This document shows, piece after piece, positions 10,110 through 17,664 of a DNA stretch of 64,000 nucleotides (position 1 is its first letter; each line of letters starts with the position of its first letter). This DNA comes from Oscillospiraceae bacterium. GTDB lineage: Bacteria; Bacillota_A; Clostridia; Oscillospirales; Ruminococcaceae. The notes under the pieces were generated by a model. The model saw only the letters and a list, made by a program, of their open reading frames with translations. It did no database searches and had not been told where the DNA came from. The position numbers were made by a program, and so were the translations under genes. The DNA is taken from contig JAFWUX010000066.1 in assembly GCA_017523995.1 (NCBI GenBank), forward strand, positions 1 to 64,000. Reading direction: 5' to 3'.

Positions 10110-10127
10110 ATATACTATATAGTATAT
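10110..10127. promoter_or_regulatory. Perfect 18-bp palindrome at the exporter transcription start (probable operator)
   Basis: The stretch ATATACTATATAGTATAT is its own reverse complement and begins six bases after the -10 box, exactly where RNA polymerase starts. A dimeric repressor (for example GntR/YtrA, PadR or MarR type) bound here would block transcription. No such regulator gene lies next to it, so the protein is unknown. Confidence 0.55.
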
Positions 10128-10174
10128 ACCGGACAGGTGCAGGATCAAATCTATCAACAGAAAGAGAGAGGAAC

Positions 10175-11176
10175 ATGTCAGCAATAATCGAAATCAAACA
10201 TGTGACAAAAGAGTTCAAGGTCCTCAACCGGCGCGAGGGCTTGAAAGGCAGTATCCGCGATCTGTTTTCGCGTGACTACAAAACTGTCCGGGCAGTAAAC
10301 GATATCTCCATGTCGATTGAACAGGGAGAGATTGTCGGCTATCTCGGACCGAACGGCGCCGGAAAATCGACCACGATCAAGATGATGACCGGTGTTCTGG
10401 AACCGACATCCGGCGAGATTCTGGTCGGCGGCAATGTACCTTACCGCAACCGCACGAAAAATGCGCAGGAAATCGGCGTTGTCTTCGGTCAGCGGACGCA
10501 GCTCTGGTGGGCGCTGCCGCTGATCGAATCATTTAAGATTCTCAAGGATATCTACCAGATTTCCGATGCGGATTACGATGAAATGCTCAAGCTGTATCAG
10601 TCGCTTGTCGATATTGAGCCGCTGCTGCACAAGCCTGTCCGGCAGATGTCACTCGGTCAGCGCACGCTCAGCGATATTCTTGCAGCGTTTCTGCACAATC
10701 CGAAGATTGTCTTTCTCGATGAACCGACGATCGGTCTGGATGTCTCCATGAAGGCAAAAATCCGGACACTGATCCATGCGCTCAATCAGCAGAAGCATAC
10801 AACTGTCATCCTGACCACACATGATATGGGTGATGTGGACGCGCTCTGTCAGCGCATCGTGATCATCGACAAGGGCAAAATGCTCTATGACAATGACATT
10901 TCGCATTTGAAACAGTTTTTCGGCTCGTACCGCACGCTGAAGATTCGCATCAAGGGCGACCTCAAACAGTATGCGGCGGAGATCGCGGAAAAGCTGCCTC
11001 GATGTTCCGTTTCTGCAGATGATGAATGGATTTCCGTGCTCGTCGATGAGTCGCAGTCCACGGTGATGCAGGTGCTCAGCGAACTGCAAAAAGATTATAA
11101 AATCCGCGATATGCAGCTCGAGGAGATCTCAACCGAGGAGGTCATCAAGAAGATCTACGAGGAGGGCGTGAAATGA
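10175..11176 (+). CDS. ABC-2 type exporter, ATP-binding subunit (COG4586-like)
   Basis: A 333-residue cytoplasmic ATPase. The ATG at 10175 is chosen because AGAGAGAGG lies directly upstream; an in-frame codon at 10046 would overlap the promoter. Walker A is GPNGAGKST, the signature is MSLGQRT (altered from LSGGQ, as in this family), Walker B is IVFLDEPTIGLD, and the H-loop is LTTHDMGD. The N-terminal segment KEFKVLNRREGLKGSIRDL with a FSRDYKTVRAVNDIS loop is typical of the COG4586 ATPases that pair with DUF990-type permeases. It overlaps the next gene by four bases (ATGA), so the three genes are translationally coupled. The exported substrate is unknown; these systems are usually annotated as drug or lipid exporters without direct proof. 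Confidence 0.88.
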   Translation: MSAIIEIKHVTKEFKVLNRREGLKGSIRDLFSRDYKTVRAVNDISMSIEQGEIVGYLGPNGAGKSTTIKMMTGVLEPTSGEILVGGNVPYRNRTKNAQEIGVVFGQRTQLWWALPLIESFKILKDIYQISDADYDEMLKLYQSLVDIEPLLHKPVRQMSLGQRTLSDILAAFLHNPKIVFLDEPTIGLDVSMKAKIRTLIHALNQQKHTTVILTTHDMGDVDALCQRIVIIDKGKMLYDNDISHLKQFFGSYRTLKIRIKGDLKQYAAEIAEKLPRCSVSADDEWISVLVDESQSTVMQVLSELQKDYKIRDMQLEEISTEEVIKKIYEEGVK

Positions 11177-11976
11177 ATCTGAAAAAGTATTTCACACTGA
11201 CCCGTGCCGGTATCATTGAAGCACTGCAGTTCCGGCTCTCGTTTGTCATCATGGTGATCGGCAATCTGCTGTATCTGATTGTGACGTATTTCCTATGGAA
11301 AGCCGTGTTTGCTTCGGTGGACGGCGACACCGTCAACGGCATGACATTCACGGATACGCTGATTTATCTGGTGCTCGCTACGGCGCTCTACGGCTTCATG
11401 GAGATGTATCTGGTCTGGGAGATCGGGCGGAATATCCAGTCCGGCAAGATCGTTTTAGATTTGCTCAAACCGATGCCCTACAGGCGGTATCTGTTCTGGT
11501 CATATTCTGGCTCGTTCGTGACGCAGTTCTTTTTCACGTTCCTGCCGACATTCATCGTTGTGACAATCGTGACACACGGCGCAGTGCCGCTCGGCATCAA
11601 TCTTGTATGGTTCGTGCTGTCTGTGGTGTTCGCTGTCATGATCAATTTCAGCATTGATTTCATCATCGGCACGGTCTGCCTGTTTACAGAGTCGATCTGG
11701 GGCATCAATATCATGAAGCAGGTGGTTGTCCTGCTGCTTTCGGGTGCAACGATTCCGCTTGCATTCTTTCCGGACAAGCTCCGGACGGTTGTCAATTACC
11801 TGCCGTTCCAGTCGATTTACAATGCACCGCTTTCGCTTCTGCTGCAGGAACATCCGGACATGCAGACAGTCTGCTCGACGCTGGGGCTGCAGATTTTCTG
11901 GGCAGCGGCGCTGACACTGCTCAGCGTAGCGTTCTGGAACCGCTCGCTGCGGCAGATCACCGTGAACGGAGGCTGA
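11173..11976 (+). CDS. ABC-2 exporter permease (COG4587/DUF990-like)
   Basis: A 267-residue membrane protein with about six transmembrane helices (first near residues 20-45, last near 235-255) and no signal peptide. Sequence character and position match the first permease of the COG4586/4587/3694 exporters: a short cytoplasmic N-terminus, YLVWEIGRNIQSGKIVLDLLKPM after the second helix and a long hydrophobic middle. It forms the membrane pore with the following gene's product and is driven by the preceding ATPase. The gene starts inside the ATPase stop (ATGA) and ends four bases before the next start. Which of the two permeases corresponds to which COG is uncertain. Confidence 0.82.
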   Translation: MNLKKYFTLTRAGIIEALQFRLSFVIMVIGNLLYLIVTYFLWKAVFASVDGDTVNGMTFTDTLIYLVLATALYGFMEMYLVWEIGRNIQSGKIVLDLLKPMPYRRYLFWSYSGSFVTQFFFTFLPTFIVVTIVTHGAVPLGINLVWFVLSVVFAVMINFSIDFIIGTVCLFTESIWGINIMKQVVVLLLSGATIPLAFFPDKLRTVVNYLPFQSIYNAPLSLLLQEHPDMQTVCSTLGLQIFWAAALTLLSVAFWNRSLRQITVNGG

Positions 11977-11980
11977 TATC

Positions 11981-12784
11981 ATGACACAGAGAGGATTACG
12001 CTTCTATTTACGTATCTACGGAAAAATTCTTGCACAGGACCTCAAGAGCAAGATGAGCTACCGCGCCGATTTCATCATCTCGACGATCGGCATGATCTGT
12101 ACAAATATTGCGGGCTTTATCAGCTTCTGGATTCTGTTCAGCCGGTTTCCGTCCATCGACGGCTGGGGCTACTACGAAATCCTGTTCCTGTACGGTTTTT
12201 CGCTGGTCTCCCTGACACCTGTACAGTGCTTCTTCGATAACAACTGGAGCCTGCGGCAGTATGTCTATTCCGGCGACTTCATCAAATACTGTTTCCGCCC
12301 GATCAATATGTTTTTCTATTTCCAGTCGGAGGTGTTTGATGTCAAGGGGCTGGGACAGCTCGCTTTCGGGCTCGGCACGCTGATCTATGCGTGGGTGAAG
12401 CTCGGGCTCGTGTTTTCCGTCCTGATGCTGCTCAAGATGATCGTGTTTCTGCTGACCGCCTCGCTTATCATGATTGCGCTGCAAAATGCGGCTGCTGCGA
12501 CCTGTTTCTGGATTCAGAACTCGTTTTACATGCTCGATCTGGTGATGCGGTTCAAGGATTACGCCAAGTATCCGATCACGATTTTCAGTCCGGTGTTCCG
12601 GTTTATATTCACGTTTGTGATGCCGGTTGCATTCATCGCATATTATCCGAGCCTGGTGATCCTGCGGCCGGATGCGGTGCCGGTGCTCTCGTGGATTTCG
12701 CCGCTGTTCGGCATTGTGTTCTTCTGGCTGAGCTATCGTTTCTGGATGTACGGCGCGTCAAAATACAGCGGAACCGGCTCCTGA
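11981..12784 (+). CDS. ABC-2 exporter permease, second subunit (COG3694/DUF990-like)
   Basis: A 267-residue protein with about six transmembrane helices, the same length as its neighbour. The N-terminus LRIYGKILAQDLKSKMSYRADFI and the block LRQYVYSGDFIKYCFRPIN are typical of the DUF990 permease pair; this family forms heterodimers. A ribosome binding site (GGAGG) lies within the end of the previous gene. It is the last gene of the three-gene operon and is followed by a bidirectional terminator. Confidence 0.82.
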   Translation: MTQRGLRFYLRIYGKILAQDLKSKMSYRADFIISTIGMICTNIAGFISFWILFSRFPSIDGWGYYEILFLYGFSLVSLTPVQCFFDNNWSLRQYVYSGDFIKYCFRPINMFFYFQSEVFDVKGLGQLAFGLGTLIYAWVKLGLVFSVLMLLKMIVFLLTASLIMIALQNAAAATCFWIQNSFYMLDLVMRFKDYAKYPITIFSPVFRFIFTFVMPVAFIAYYPSLVILRPDAVPVLSWISPLFGIVFFWLSYRFWMYGASKYSGTGS

Positions 12785-12833
12785 TGTACAGAAAACGGGC
12801 TGCTTAAACAGCTTTAGTTGTATCAAAATAGAC

Positions 12834-12870
12834 AAAAATCCACATGTATTTGTAAATACATGTGGATTTT
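12834..12870. terminator. Bidirectional intrinsic terminator after the exporter operon
   Basis: AAAATCCACATGTATTT and AAATACATGTGGATTTT form a long stem (17 bp) with a two-base GT loop and A/T tracts on both sides. Confidence 0.88.
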
Positions 12871-12893
12871 CTATTATTTCTGCGTTTTTTCTG

Positions 12894-12923
12894 TTGATTT
12901 TTATTCGATTTGCACGTATAATA
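12894..12923 (+). promoter_or_regulatory. araR-like gene promoter overlapped by an AraR-like box
   Basis: TTGATT (12894-12899), 17-base spacer and TATAAT (12917-12922). ATTTGCACGTATAATA at 12908-12923 matches the Bacillus AraR consensus ATTTGTACGTACAAAT at 12 of 16 positions (my recollection of the consensus) and covers the -10 box, which suggests autorepression. Confidence 0.6.
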
Positions 12924-13027
12924 ATATTAAGATGTATTGAAACTTGTATCGTACAGACACCCTGCAGCAAAAATTACAGTTCACACGATATCAGAAATAC
13001 ATGCCCGTATGAAAACAGGAGGATAAT

Positions 13028-14125
13028 ATGGACGGATACAAATACATGGCGATCGTCGAATGGAGCAAGAAATATATCGCATCGAAAAACCTTCATCCGA
13101 ATGATCGCTTCCTATCCGAAAACGAGCTCTGCTCAATTCACGGTGTCAGCCGGCAGACAGTCCGGCAGGCGCTCAAATGTCTGGAAGGAGATGATATCAT
13201 CTGCCGCGTGCGCGGCAGCGGCACCTTTGTCAAGAAAACAGAGGATGCCAAGCTCGAAAAGCCGGCTGCACTCAAAAGCGTCGGCGTAATCTCGACGTAC
13301 TTCAGCGACTACATCTTTCCCCAGATCGTCACCGGCATCGAAAGCGTGCTCAACAAGGCAGGCATTGCGATGCAGCTTGCGATCACGCATAACCAGGTGC
13401 TCGAGGAATCCGAAGCCCTGAAAACCATGATTTCCAACGGCGTGCAGGGTTTGATTATCGAACCTTCCAAGAGCGCGCTGCCGAATCCGAATATGGAGCT
13501 CTATCAGGAGATCAAGCGCAATCATCTGCCGCTCGTGTTCTTCAACGCGAAGTATCCGTGGGCGGACTTCCCCTTCACCGCCATGAACGATGAGCTTGCA
13601 GGCAAGATTGCGACAGATTACCTCTTTGAATGCGGACATACGAAGATTTCCGGCATCTTTGCGCTCGACGATATTCAGGGACATAAGCGCTACAGCGGCT
13701 TTATGCGCAGTTGTATTGCCCACAATGTCCGCACCGCCGAAAAGAACGTCCTCTGGTTTGCAACGGGTGACAAGAGCGAACTGTTCTATTATGCGCAGAA
13801 AAAGCTCATGGCGATCATCCGCGACTCCACAGCGATCGTCTGCTACAATGATGAACTGGCGATCAACTTCCTGCGCTTCTGCAGGGAGCACAATATCCGT
13901 GTGCCGGAGGATATTTCCATCATCGGCATCGACGATTCCAAGATCTCCGTGCTCTGTGATGTCGCACTGACAACCGTGCGCCACCCGCACCAGATTCTTG
14001 GCGAAACTGCTGCGAAAATGCTCATGGATCAAATGAACATGCCGCAGAAAACCGTAGAAGATGTTGTCTATATGCCCGAGCTGATTATCCGTGATTCCGT
14101 CAAGAAGATCACCGAAAATCTGTGA
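13028..14125 (+). CDS. araR: AraR-type transcriptional repressor (GntR DNA-binding, LacI-type sensor)
   Basis: A 365-residue chimera: an N-terminal GntR winged helix-turn-helix (about 5-70, core RFLSENELCSIHGVSRQTVR and RGSGTFV) joined to a LacI/GalR-type periplasmic-binding-protein fold (about 85-360, with VQGLIIEPSKS, GHTKISGIFALDDIQGHKRY, DISIIGIDD). This fusion is characteristic of AraR, which represses L-arabinose genes until arabinose binds. Context supports it: arabinose isomerase and a sugar importer lie downstream, and AraR-like boxes sit at its own promoter and before the binding-protein gene. GGAGG precedes the ATG. An AraC-type regulator gene follows 38 bases later in the same transcript, so two regulators of different type probably control the locus. 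Confidence 0.9.
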   Translation: MDGYKYMAIVEWSKKYIASKNLHPNDRFLSENELCSIHGVSRQTVRQALKCLEGDDIICRVRGSGTFVKKTEDAKLEKPAALKSVGVISTYFSDYIFPQIVTGIESVLNKAGIAMQLAITHNQVLEESEALKTMISNGVQGLIIEPSKSALPNPNMELYQEIKRNHLPLVFFNAKYPWADFPFTAMNDELAGKIATDYLFECGHTKISGIFALDDIQGHKRYSGFMRSCIAHNVRTAEKNVLWFATGDKSELFYYAQKKLMAIIRDSTAIVCYNDELAINFLRFCREHNIRVPEDISIIGIDDSKISVLCDVALTTVRHPHQILGETAAKMLMDQMNMPQKTVEDVVYMPELIIRDSVKKITENL

Positions 14126-14163
14126 GGCATTGTCCGTAATCAGCAAGGTGGTGAGCAGGCAAA

Positions 14164-14862
14164 ATGCAGAAATTGAGCAAACAGGATACCGTCTATGATG
14201 TGCAGCTTCTCGATCACAAAAAGCTGACGTCACTGATGCAGTTCGGAGACCTCGAAAGCTGCGCAGATACGTTTGATTCGTATCTGGATTCCGTTCAGTT
14301 CTACAGTCTGGAATCGCTGATGCTCCGGCTCTACATCGGCATGGATGTCTACCTCGCGGCACGGAATGTATCGCGAGGGTTCGGTATCACAAACGAAGAA
14401 TTTGTATTGACGTTCGGCTCCCTTGACGATATTTCCGCAAATATGAAAACCGTGGATTCCACCGCAGCATATCTGCATAATATTGTCGCACAGTGCATCC
14501 GCTGGCGGATTGCATCGGTTGCCGAAAACGGAAACGGCGTCATTCGCAAGGCAAGGGATTTTATCGACAGCAACTATACGGACGAGGATATTTCCCTCAA
14601 TAAAGTCGCTGAAAATGTCGGTCTGACGCCGACGTATCTCAGCGCGTTATTCAAAAAAGAGACAAAACAGAACTTTACCGATTATGTGACAGGTCTGCGC
14701 ATTACCCGTGCAAAAGAGCTGCTCTGCTGCACGAACAAGCTGATCTCTGAAATCGCATATGAGGTGGGATTTAGGGATTACCGGTACTTCAGTCAGATTT
14801 TCAAGAAGCAGACCGGTATGACTCCGCGTCAATTCCAAAGCAGTACAAATGTCATATACTGA
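14164..14862 (+). CDS. AraC-family transcriptional regulator without receiver domain
   Basis: A 232-residue DNA-binding protein. The C-terminal part (about 130-228) holds two helix-turn-helix motifs of the AraC/XylS family: ISLNKVAENVGLTPTYLSAL and ISEIAYEVGFRDYRYFSQIF, ending in TGMTPRQFQ. The N-terminal 120 residues resemble the linker region of YesN-type response regulators, but the phosphoacceptor receiver domain is missing, and no sugar-binding cupin is evident. It may therefore sense a ligand through the linker or act constitutively. AAGGTGGTGAG precedes the ATG. It is co-transcribed with the AraR-type gene and sits directly before the sugar binding-protein promoter, which lacks a good -35 box and may need an activator such as this one. 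Confidence 0.85.
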   Translation: MQKLSKQDTVYDVQLLDHKKLTSLMQFGDLESCADTFDSYLDSVQFYSLESLMLRLYIGMDVYLAARNVSRGFGITNEEFVLTFGSLDDISANMKTVDSTAAYLHNIVAQCIRWRIASVAENGNGVIRKARDFIDSNYTDEDISLNKVAENVGLTPTYLSALFKKETKQNFTDYVTGLRITRAKELLCCTNKLISEIAYEVGFRDYRYFSQIFKKQTGMTPRQFQSSTNVIY

Positions 14863-14870
14863 GTGTTATA

Positions 14871-14899
14871 ATTTTACGGAATAATCAAATACGTAAAAT
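14871..14899. promoter_or_regulatory. Inverted repeat upstream of the sugar-importer promoter
   Basis: ATTTTACG (14871-14878) and CGTAAAAT (14892-14899) form an 8-bp inverted repeat separated by 13 bases, about 55 to 80 bases upstream of the -10 box. It has no T tract and so is more likely a binding site, possibly for the AraC-type regulator, than a terminator. Confidence 0.4.
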
Positions 14900-14929
14900 C
14901 ACAAACATTTCAGATAAAAAAGTTGGTAT

Positions 14930-14955
14930 ATTTGTGCGTACTTTTGGAATATAAT
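14930..14955 (+). promoter_or_regulatory. Sugar-importer promoter with AraR-like box
   Basis: TATAAT lies at 14950-14955 but no acceptable -35 box lies 17 bases upstream. ATTTGTGCGTACTTTT at 14930-14945 matches the Bacillus AraR consensus at 12 of 16 positions and fills the -35/-10 spacer, a position where bound AraR would block polymerase. Confidence 0.55.
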
Positions 14956-14965
14956 GTACTTACAA

Positions 14966-14983
14966 GTTAACGGACACGTTAAC
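14966..14983. promoter_or_regulatory. GTTAACG inverted repeat just after the transcription start
   Basis: GTTAACG-GACA-CGTTAAC, a 7-bp inverted repeat with a 4-base centre, lies about 11 to 28 bases after the -10 box of the importer promoter. It has the size of a LacI-family or CcpA-like operator, though not the cre consensus, and differs from the AraR-like boxes, so a second repressor may act here. Confidence 0.5.
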
Positions 14984-15007
14984 AACATGGAAAAGGAGTG
15001 AATTGTT

Positions 15008-16030
15008 ATGAAATTAAAGAAAATGTTGGGAATCATCCTCACGGCGGCTCTCTGCGGCGGCATGCTCGCAGCTTGCGGCGACTCTTCCAGCACCGGCACC
15101 GCCAATACCGGTGACAGCAGCAGTGCAGAAAAGCCGGCAAGCACCGGCAGCGACCTCATCCGCGTCGGCATCATCAACAATGATCCGAACGAATCCGGTT
15201 ACCGCACCGCAAACGTCAATGATCTCAAGGCAACCTTCACTGAGGCGAACGGCTATGAGGCACAGTTCTCCTACAGCCTGAAGAACGAGGAGCAGATTCA
15301 GGCTGCTCAGAAGTTCATTCAGGACGAGGTTGACTACCTGCTGCTCTCCGCAGCTGATACCGCAGGCTGGGACAGCGTCCTTCAGGATGCAAAGACCGCC
15401 GGTGTCAAGGTTATCCTGTTTGACCGTACCATTGATGCTTCCGAGGATCTCTATGAGGCTTCGATCGTCTCTGATATGGCGAAGGAAGGTCAGACCGCAG
15501 TTGACTGGCTGAAATCTCAGAACCTGTCTGATTACAAGATCATCCACCTGCAGGGCGTTATGGGTTCCGCAGCACAGAAGGGCCGCTCCGGTGCGCTGAC
15601 GGATACCGCAGCTGCTGAGGGCTGGGAGATCGTTTCTGAGCAGACCGCTGAGTGGAATGCTGAGAAGGCACAGCAGATCGTTCAGACTGCGATCGACTCC
15701 AACAAGGAATTCAACGTCATTTACGCTGAGAATGACGATATGGCCAAGGGCGCTGTCGCTGCGCTCGATAAGGCGAATATTTCGCACGGCGTCGGCAAGG
15801 ACGTTATCGTCATGGGCTTTGACTGCAACAAGTGGGCTCTTGAGGAGCTGAAGGCAGGCAACTGGAACTATGACGGACAGTGCAACCCGTTCCAGTCTTC
15901 TTACATCACCGACATCATCAAGAAGCTTGAAGCAGGCGAAAAGCTCGAGCAGAAGACCATTATCATGGACGAAAAGGGCTTTGATGCTGCTACGATCACG
16001 CAGGAGGATGTTGACAAGTACGGCATCTGA
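15008..16030 (+). CDS. Sugar ABC transporter substrate-binding lipoprotein (probably L-arabinose)
   Basis: A 340-residue lipoprotein that captures sugar outside the membrane. The N-terminus has a signal peptide with lipobox LAAC (Cys at about residue 22), followed by a Ser/Thr/Gly-rich linker and a type I periplasmic-binding fold (about 50-335; IRVGIINNDPNESGYRTANV, QKFIQDEVDYLLLSAADTAG, AENDDMAKGAVAALD, VIVMGFDCNKWALEEL). This is the RbsB/ChvE/YtfQ-like class that works with the double ATPase and two permeases encoded next. The sequence uses strongly preferred codons, consistent with high expression. A stable intercistronic hairpin follows. Arabinose as substrate is inferred from the regulators and isomerase in the locus; galactose or xylose remain possible. 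Confidence 0.9.
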   Translation: MKLKKMLGIILTAALCGGMLAACGDSSSTGTANTGDSSSAEKPASTGSDLIRVGIINNDPNESGYRTANVNDLKATFTEANGYEAQFSYSLKNEEQIQAAQKFIQDEVDYLLLSAADTAGWDSVLQDAKTAGVKVILFDRTIDASEDLYEASIVSDMAKEGQTAVDWLKSQNLSDYKIIHLQGVMGSAAQKGRSGALTDTAAAEGWEIVSEQTAEWNAEKAQQIVQTAIDSNKEFNVIYAENDDMAKGAVAALDKANISHGVGKDVIVMGFDCNKWALEELKAGNWNYDGQCNPFQSSYITDIIKKLEAGEKLEQKTIIMDEKGFDAATITQEDVDKYGI

Positions 16031-16071
16031 TGCCACGCTGCCGTAGGGGGATTGTTTCTAGAAAGAACCTT

Positions 16072-16112
16072 AGCGGGGCGGCATATAGTTCATTTCTGTA
16101 TGCTGTCCCGCT
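16072..16112 (+). other. Intercistronic stem-loop between binding-protein and ATPase genes
   Basis: Bases 16072-16085 and 16099-16112 pair over 14 positions (two G-U pairs) around a 13-base loop. Only an AT-rich run without a clean T tract follows, so it may act as a partial terminator or as a 3' stabiliser that keeps the binding-protein mRNA in excess over the membrane parts, as known for other sugar ABC operons. Confidence 0.65.
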
Positions 16113-16143
16113 ATAATTATATCAGTTACATGGAGGGATCGTT

Positions 16144-17664
16144 ATGCAAAAGGATTCCGTTCTCGAATTACGCGGGATTTACAAGTCTTTTCCCGGTGTG
16201 AAAGCGCTGCAGAATGTTGATCTGACACTTCGCAGCGGTGAGATCCATGCGCTTATGGGGGAAAACGGAGCCGGCAAATCCACTCTTATAAAGGTATTGA
16301 CAGGTGTCTATTCCAAGGACGCCGGAGATATCTATATCAGAAAGGGCGGAAAAGAGGAAAAGGTCGTATTCCACTCACCGCAGGAGGCGCAGCGCGCCGG
16401 AATCAGTACGGTATATCAGGAAATTTCACTTTGCCCGAACCTGTCTGTCGCAGAGAACATCTATCTCGGCAGAACGGAAGGCAAATTTGTCAGCTGGAAA
16501 AAAATGAACGCACAGGCAGGAAAGCTGCTCAAATCGCTCGACATTCCTGTTGAGCCGACGCAGCAGCTTGCAAGCTGTTCCATCGCCGTGCAGCAGATGG
16601 TGGCGATTGCGCGTTCTGTTGATCTGGATTGCAGTGTGCTGATCCTTGACGAACCGACATCCTCGCTGGATGAATCCGAGGTTGAAAAGCTGTTCGGTCT
16701 GATGCGGCAGCTTCGGGACCGCGGTGTCGGTATCATCTTTGTCACACACTTCCTCGATCAGGTTTACGCAGTCTGCGATAAGATCACGATTCTGCGTGAC
16801 AGCAAGCTTGTCGGCGAGTATGATGCAGCGGCGCTTCCGCATGTCGAGCTTGTCTCGAAGATGCTCGGCAAGGAGCTTGACGATATGGCGGACATCAAAA
16901 ACGATGCCCAGACCTATCAGGGCGATTCGGGTGTTCCGGTTTATCAGGCGAATCAGCTCTGCTCCACGGAGGGTATTGCGCCGTTTGATTTCTACATCAA
17001 AAAAGGCGAGGTCAACGGCTTTACCGGATTGCTCGGCTCGGGCAGAAGCGAATCTGTGCGTGCGATTTTCGGCGCGGATAAGGTCACTGGCGGCATGGTC
17101 CGTGTGAACGGCAAGCCCGTCGATATCAAAAAGCCGCTGGATGCCATGAAAAACGGCATCGCCTATCTGCCGGAGGACCGCAAGCGCGACGGCATCATCG
17201 GCGACCTTTCCGTCAAGGATAACATCATCCTTGCACTGCAGGTCAAGACCGGTTTCTTCAAACCGTTTTCCAAATCAAAAGCGACGAAATTCGCAAAGAA
17301 GTATATCGAGCTGCTGGATGTCAAGACAGCATCCGTCGATACACCGATCAAATCGCTTTCGGGCGGCAATCAGCAGAAGGTCATTCTCGGGCGCTGGCTG
17401 CTGACCGAGCCGGATTATCTGATTCTGGATGAGCCGACGCGCGGTATTGACGTCGGTACCAAGGTCGATATCCAGAAGCTGGTGCTCAAGCTCGCATCAG
17501 AGGGCATGAGCGTGACGTTCATCTCCTCGGAGACAGATGAGATGCTGCGCACATGTTCAAGACTGCTTGTCATGCGTGACCGAAAGCTCGTCGGTGAGCT
17601 GACCGGTGACGATCTGAACCAGAATACCGTTATGGCGACCATTGCAGGAGGTGGAAAAGAATGA
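16144..17664 (+). CDS. Sugar ABC transporter ATP-binding protein, double ATPase (RbsA/MglA class)
   Basis: A 506-residue protein with two ABC modules that powers monosaccharide import. The first module (about 5-245) has Walker A GENGAGKST, signature-region SIAVQQMVAIAR and Walker B VLILDEPTSSLD. The second (about 260-500) has the degenerate Walker A GLLGSGRSES, signature LSGGNQQKV and Walker B YLILDEPTRGID; an altered second P-loop is normal for RbsA/MglA proteins. GGAGGG precedes the ATG. The gene overlaps the first permease start by four bases (ATGA). It is the third-tier part of the arabinose locus; its specificity is set by the binding protein. Confidence 0.93.
   Translation: MQKDSVLELRGIYKSFPGVKALQNVDLTLRSGEIHALMGENGAGKSTLIKVLTGVYSKDAGDIYIRKGGKEEKVVFHSPQEAQRAGISTVYQEISLCPNLSVAENIYLGRTEGKFVSWKKMNAQAGKLLKSLDIPVEPTQQLASCSIAVQQMVAIARSVDLDCSVLILDEPTSSLDESEVEKLFGLMRQLRDRGVGIIFVTHFLDQVYAVCDKITILRDSKLVGEYDAAALPHVELVSKMLGKELDDMADIKNDAQTYQGDSGVPVYQANQLCSTEGIAPFDFYIKKGEVNGFTGLLGSGRSESVRAIFGADKVTGGMVRVNGKPVDIKKPLDAMKNGIAYLPEDRKRDGIIGDLSVKDNIILALQVKTGFFKPFSKSKATKFAKKYIELLDVKTASVDTPIKSLSGGNQQKVILGRWLLTEPDYLILDEPTRGIDVGTKVDIQKLVLKLASEGMSVTFISSETDEMLRTCSRLLVMRDRKLVGELTGDDLNQNTVMATIAGGGKE

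Noticed and set aside
14871..14899. Terminator after the AraC-type gene
   Set aside because: The 8-bp arms are AT-rich, the loop is 13 bases and no T tract follows; a protein-binding site is more plausible.
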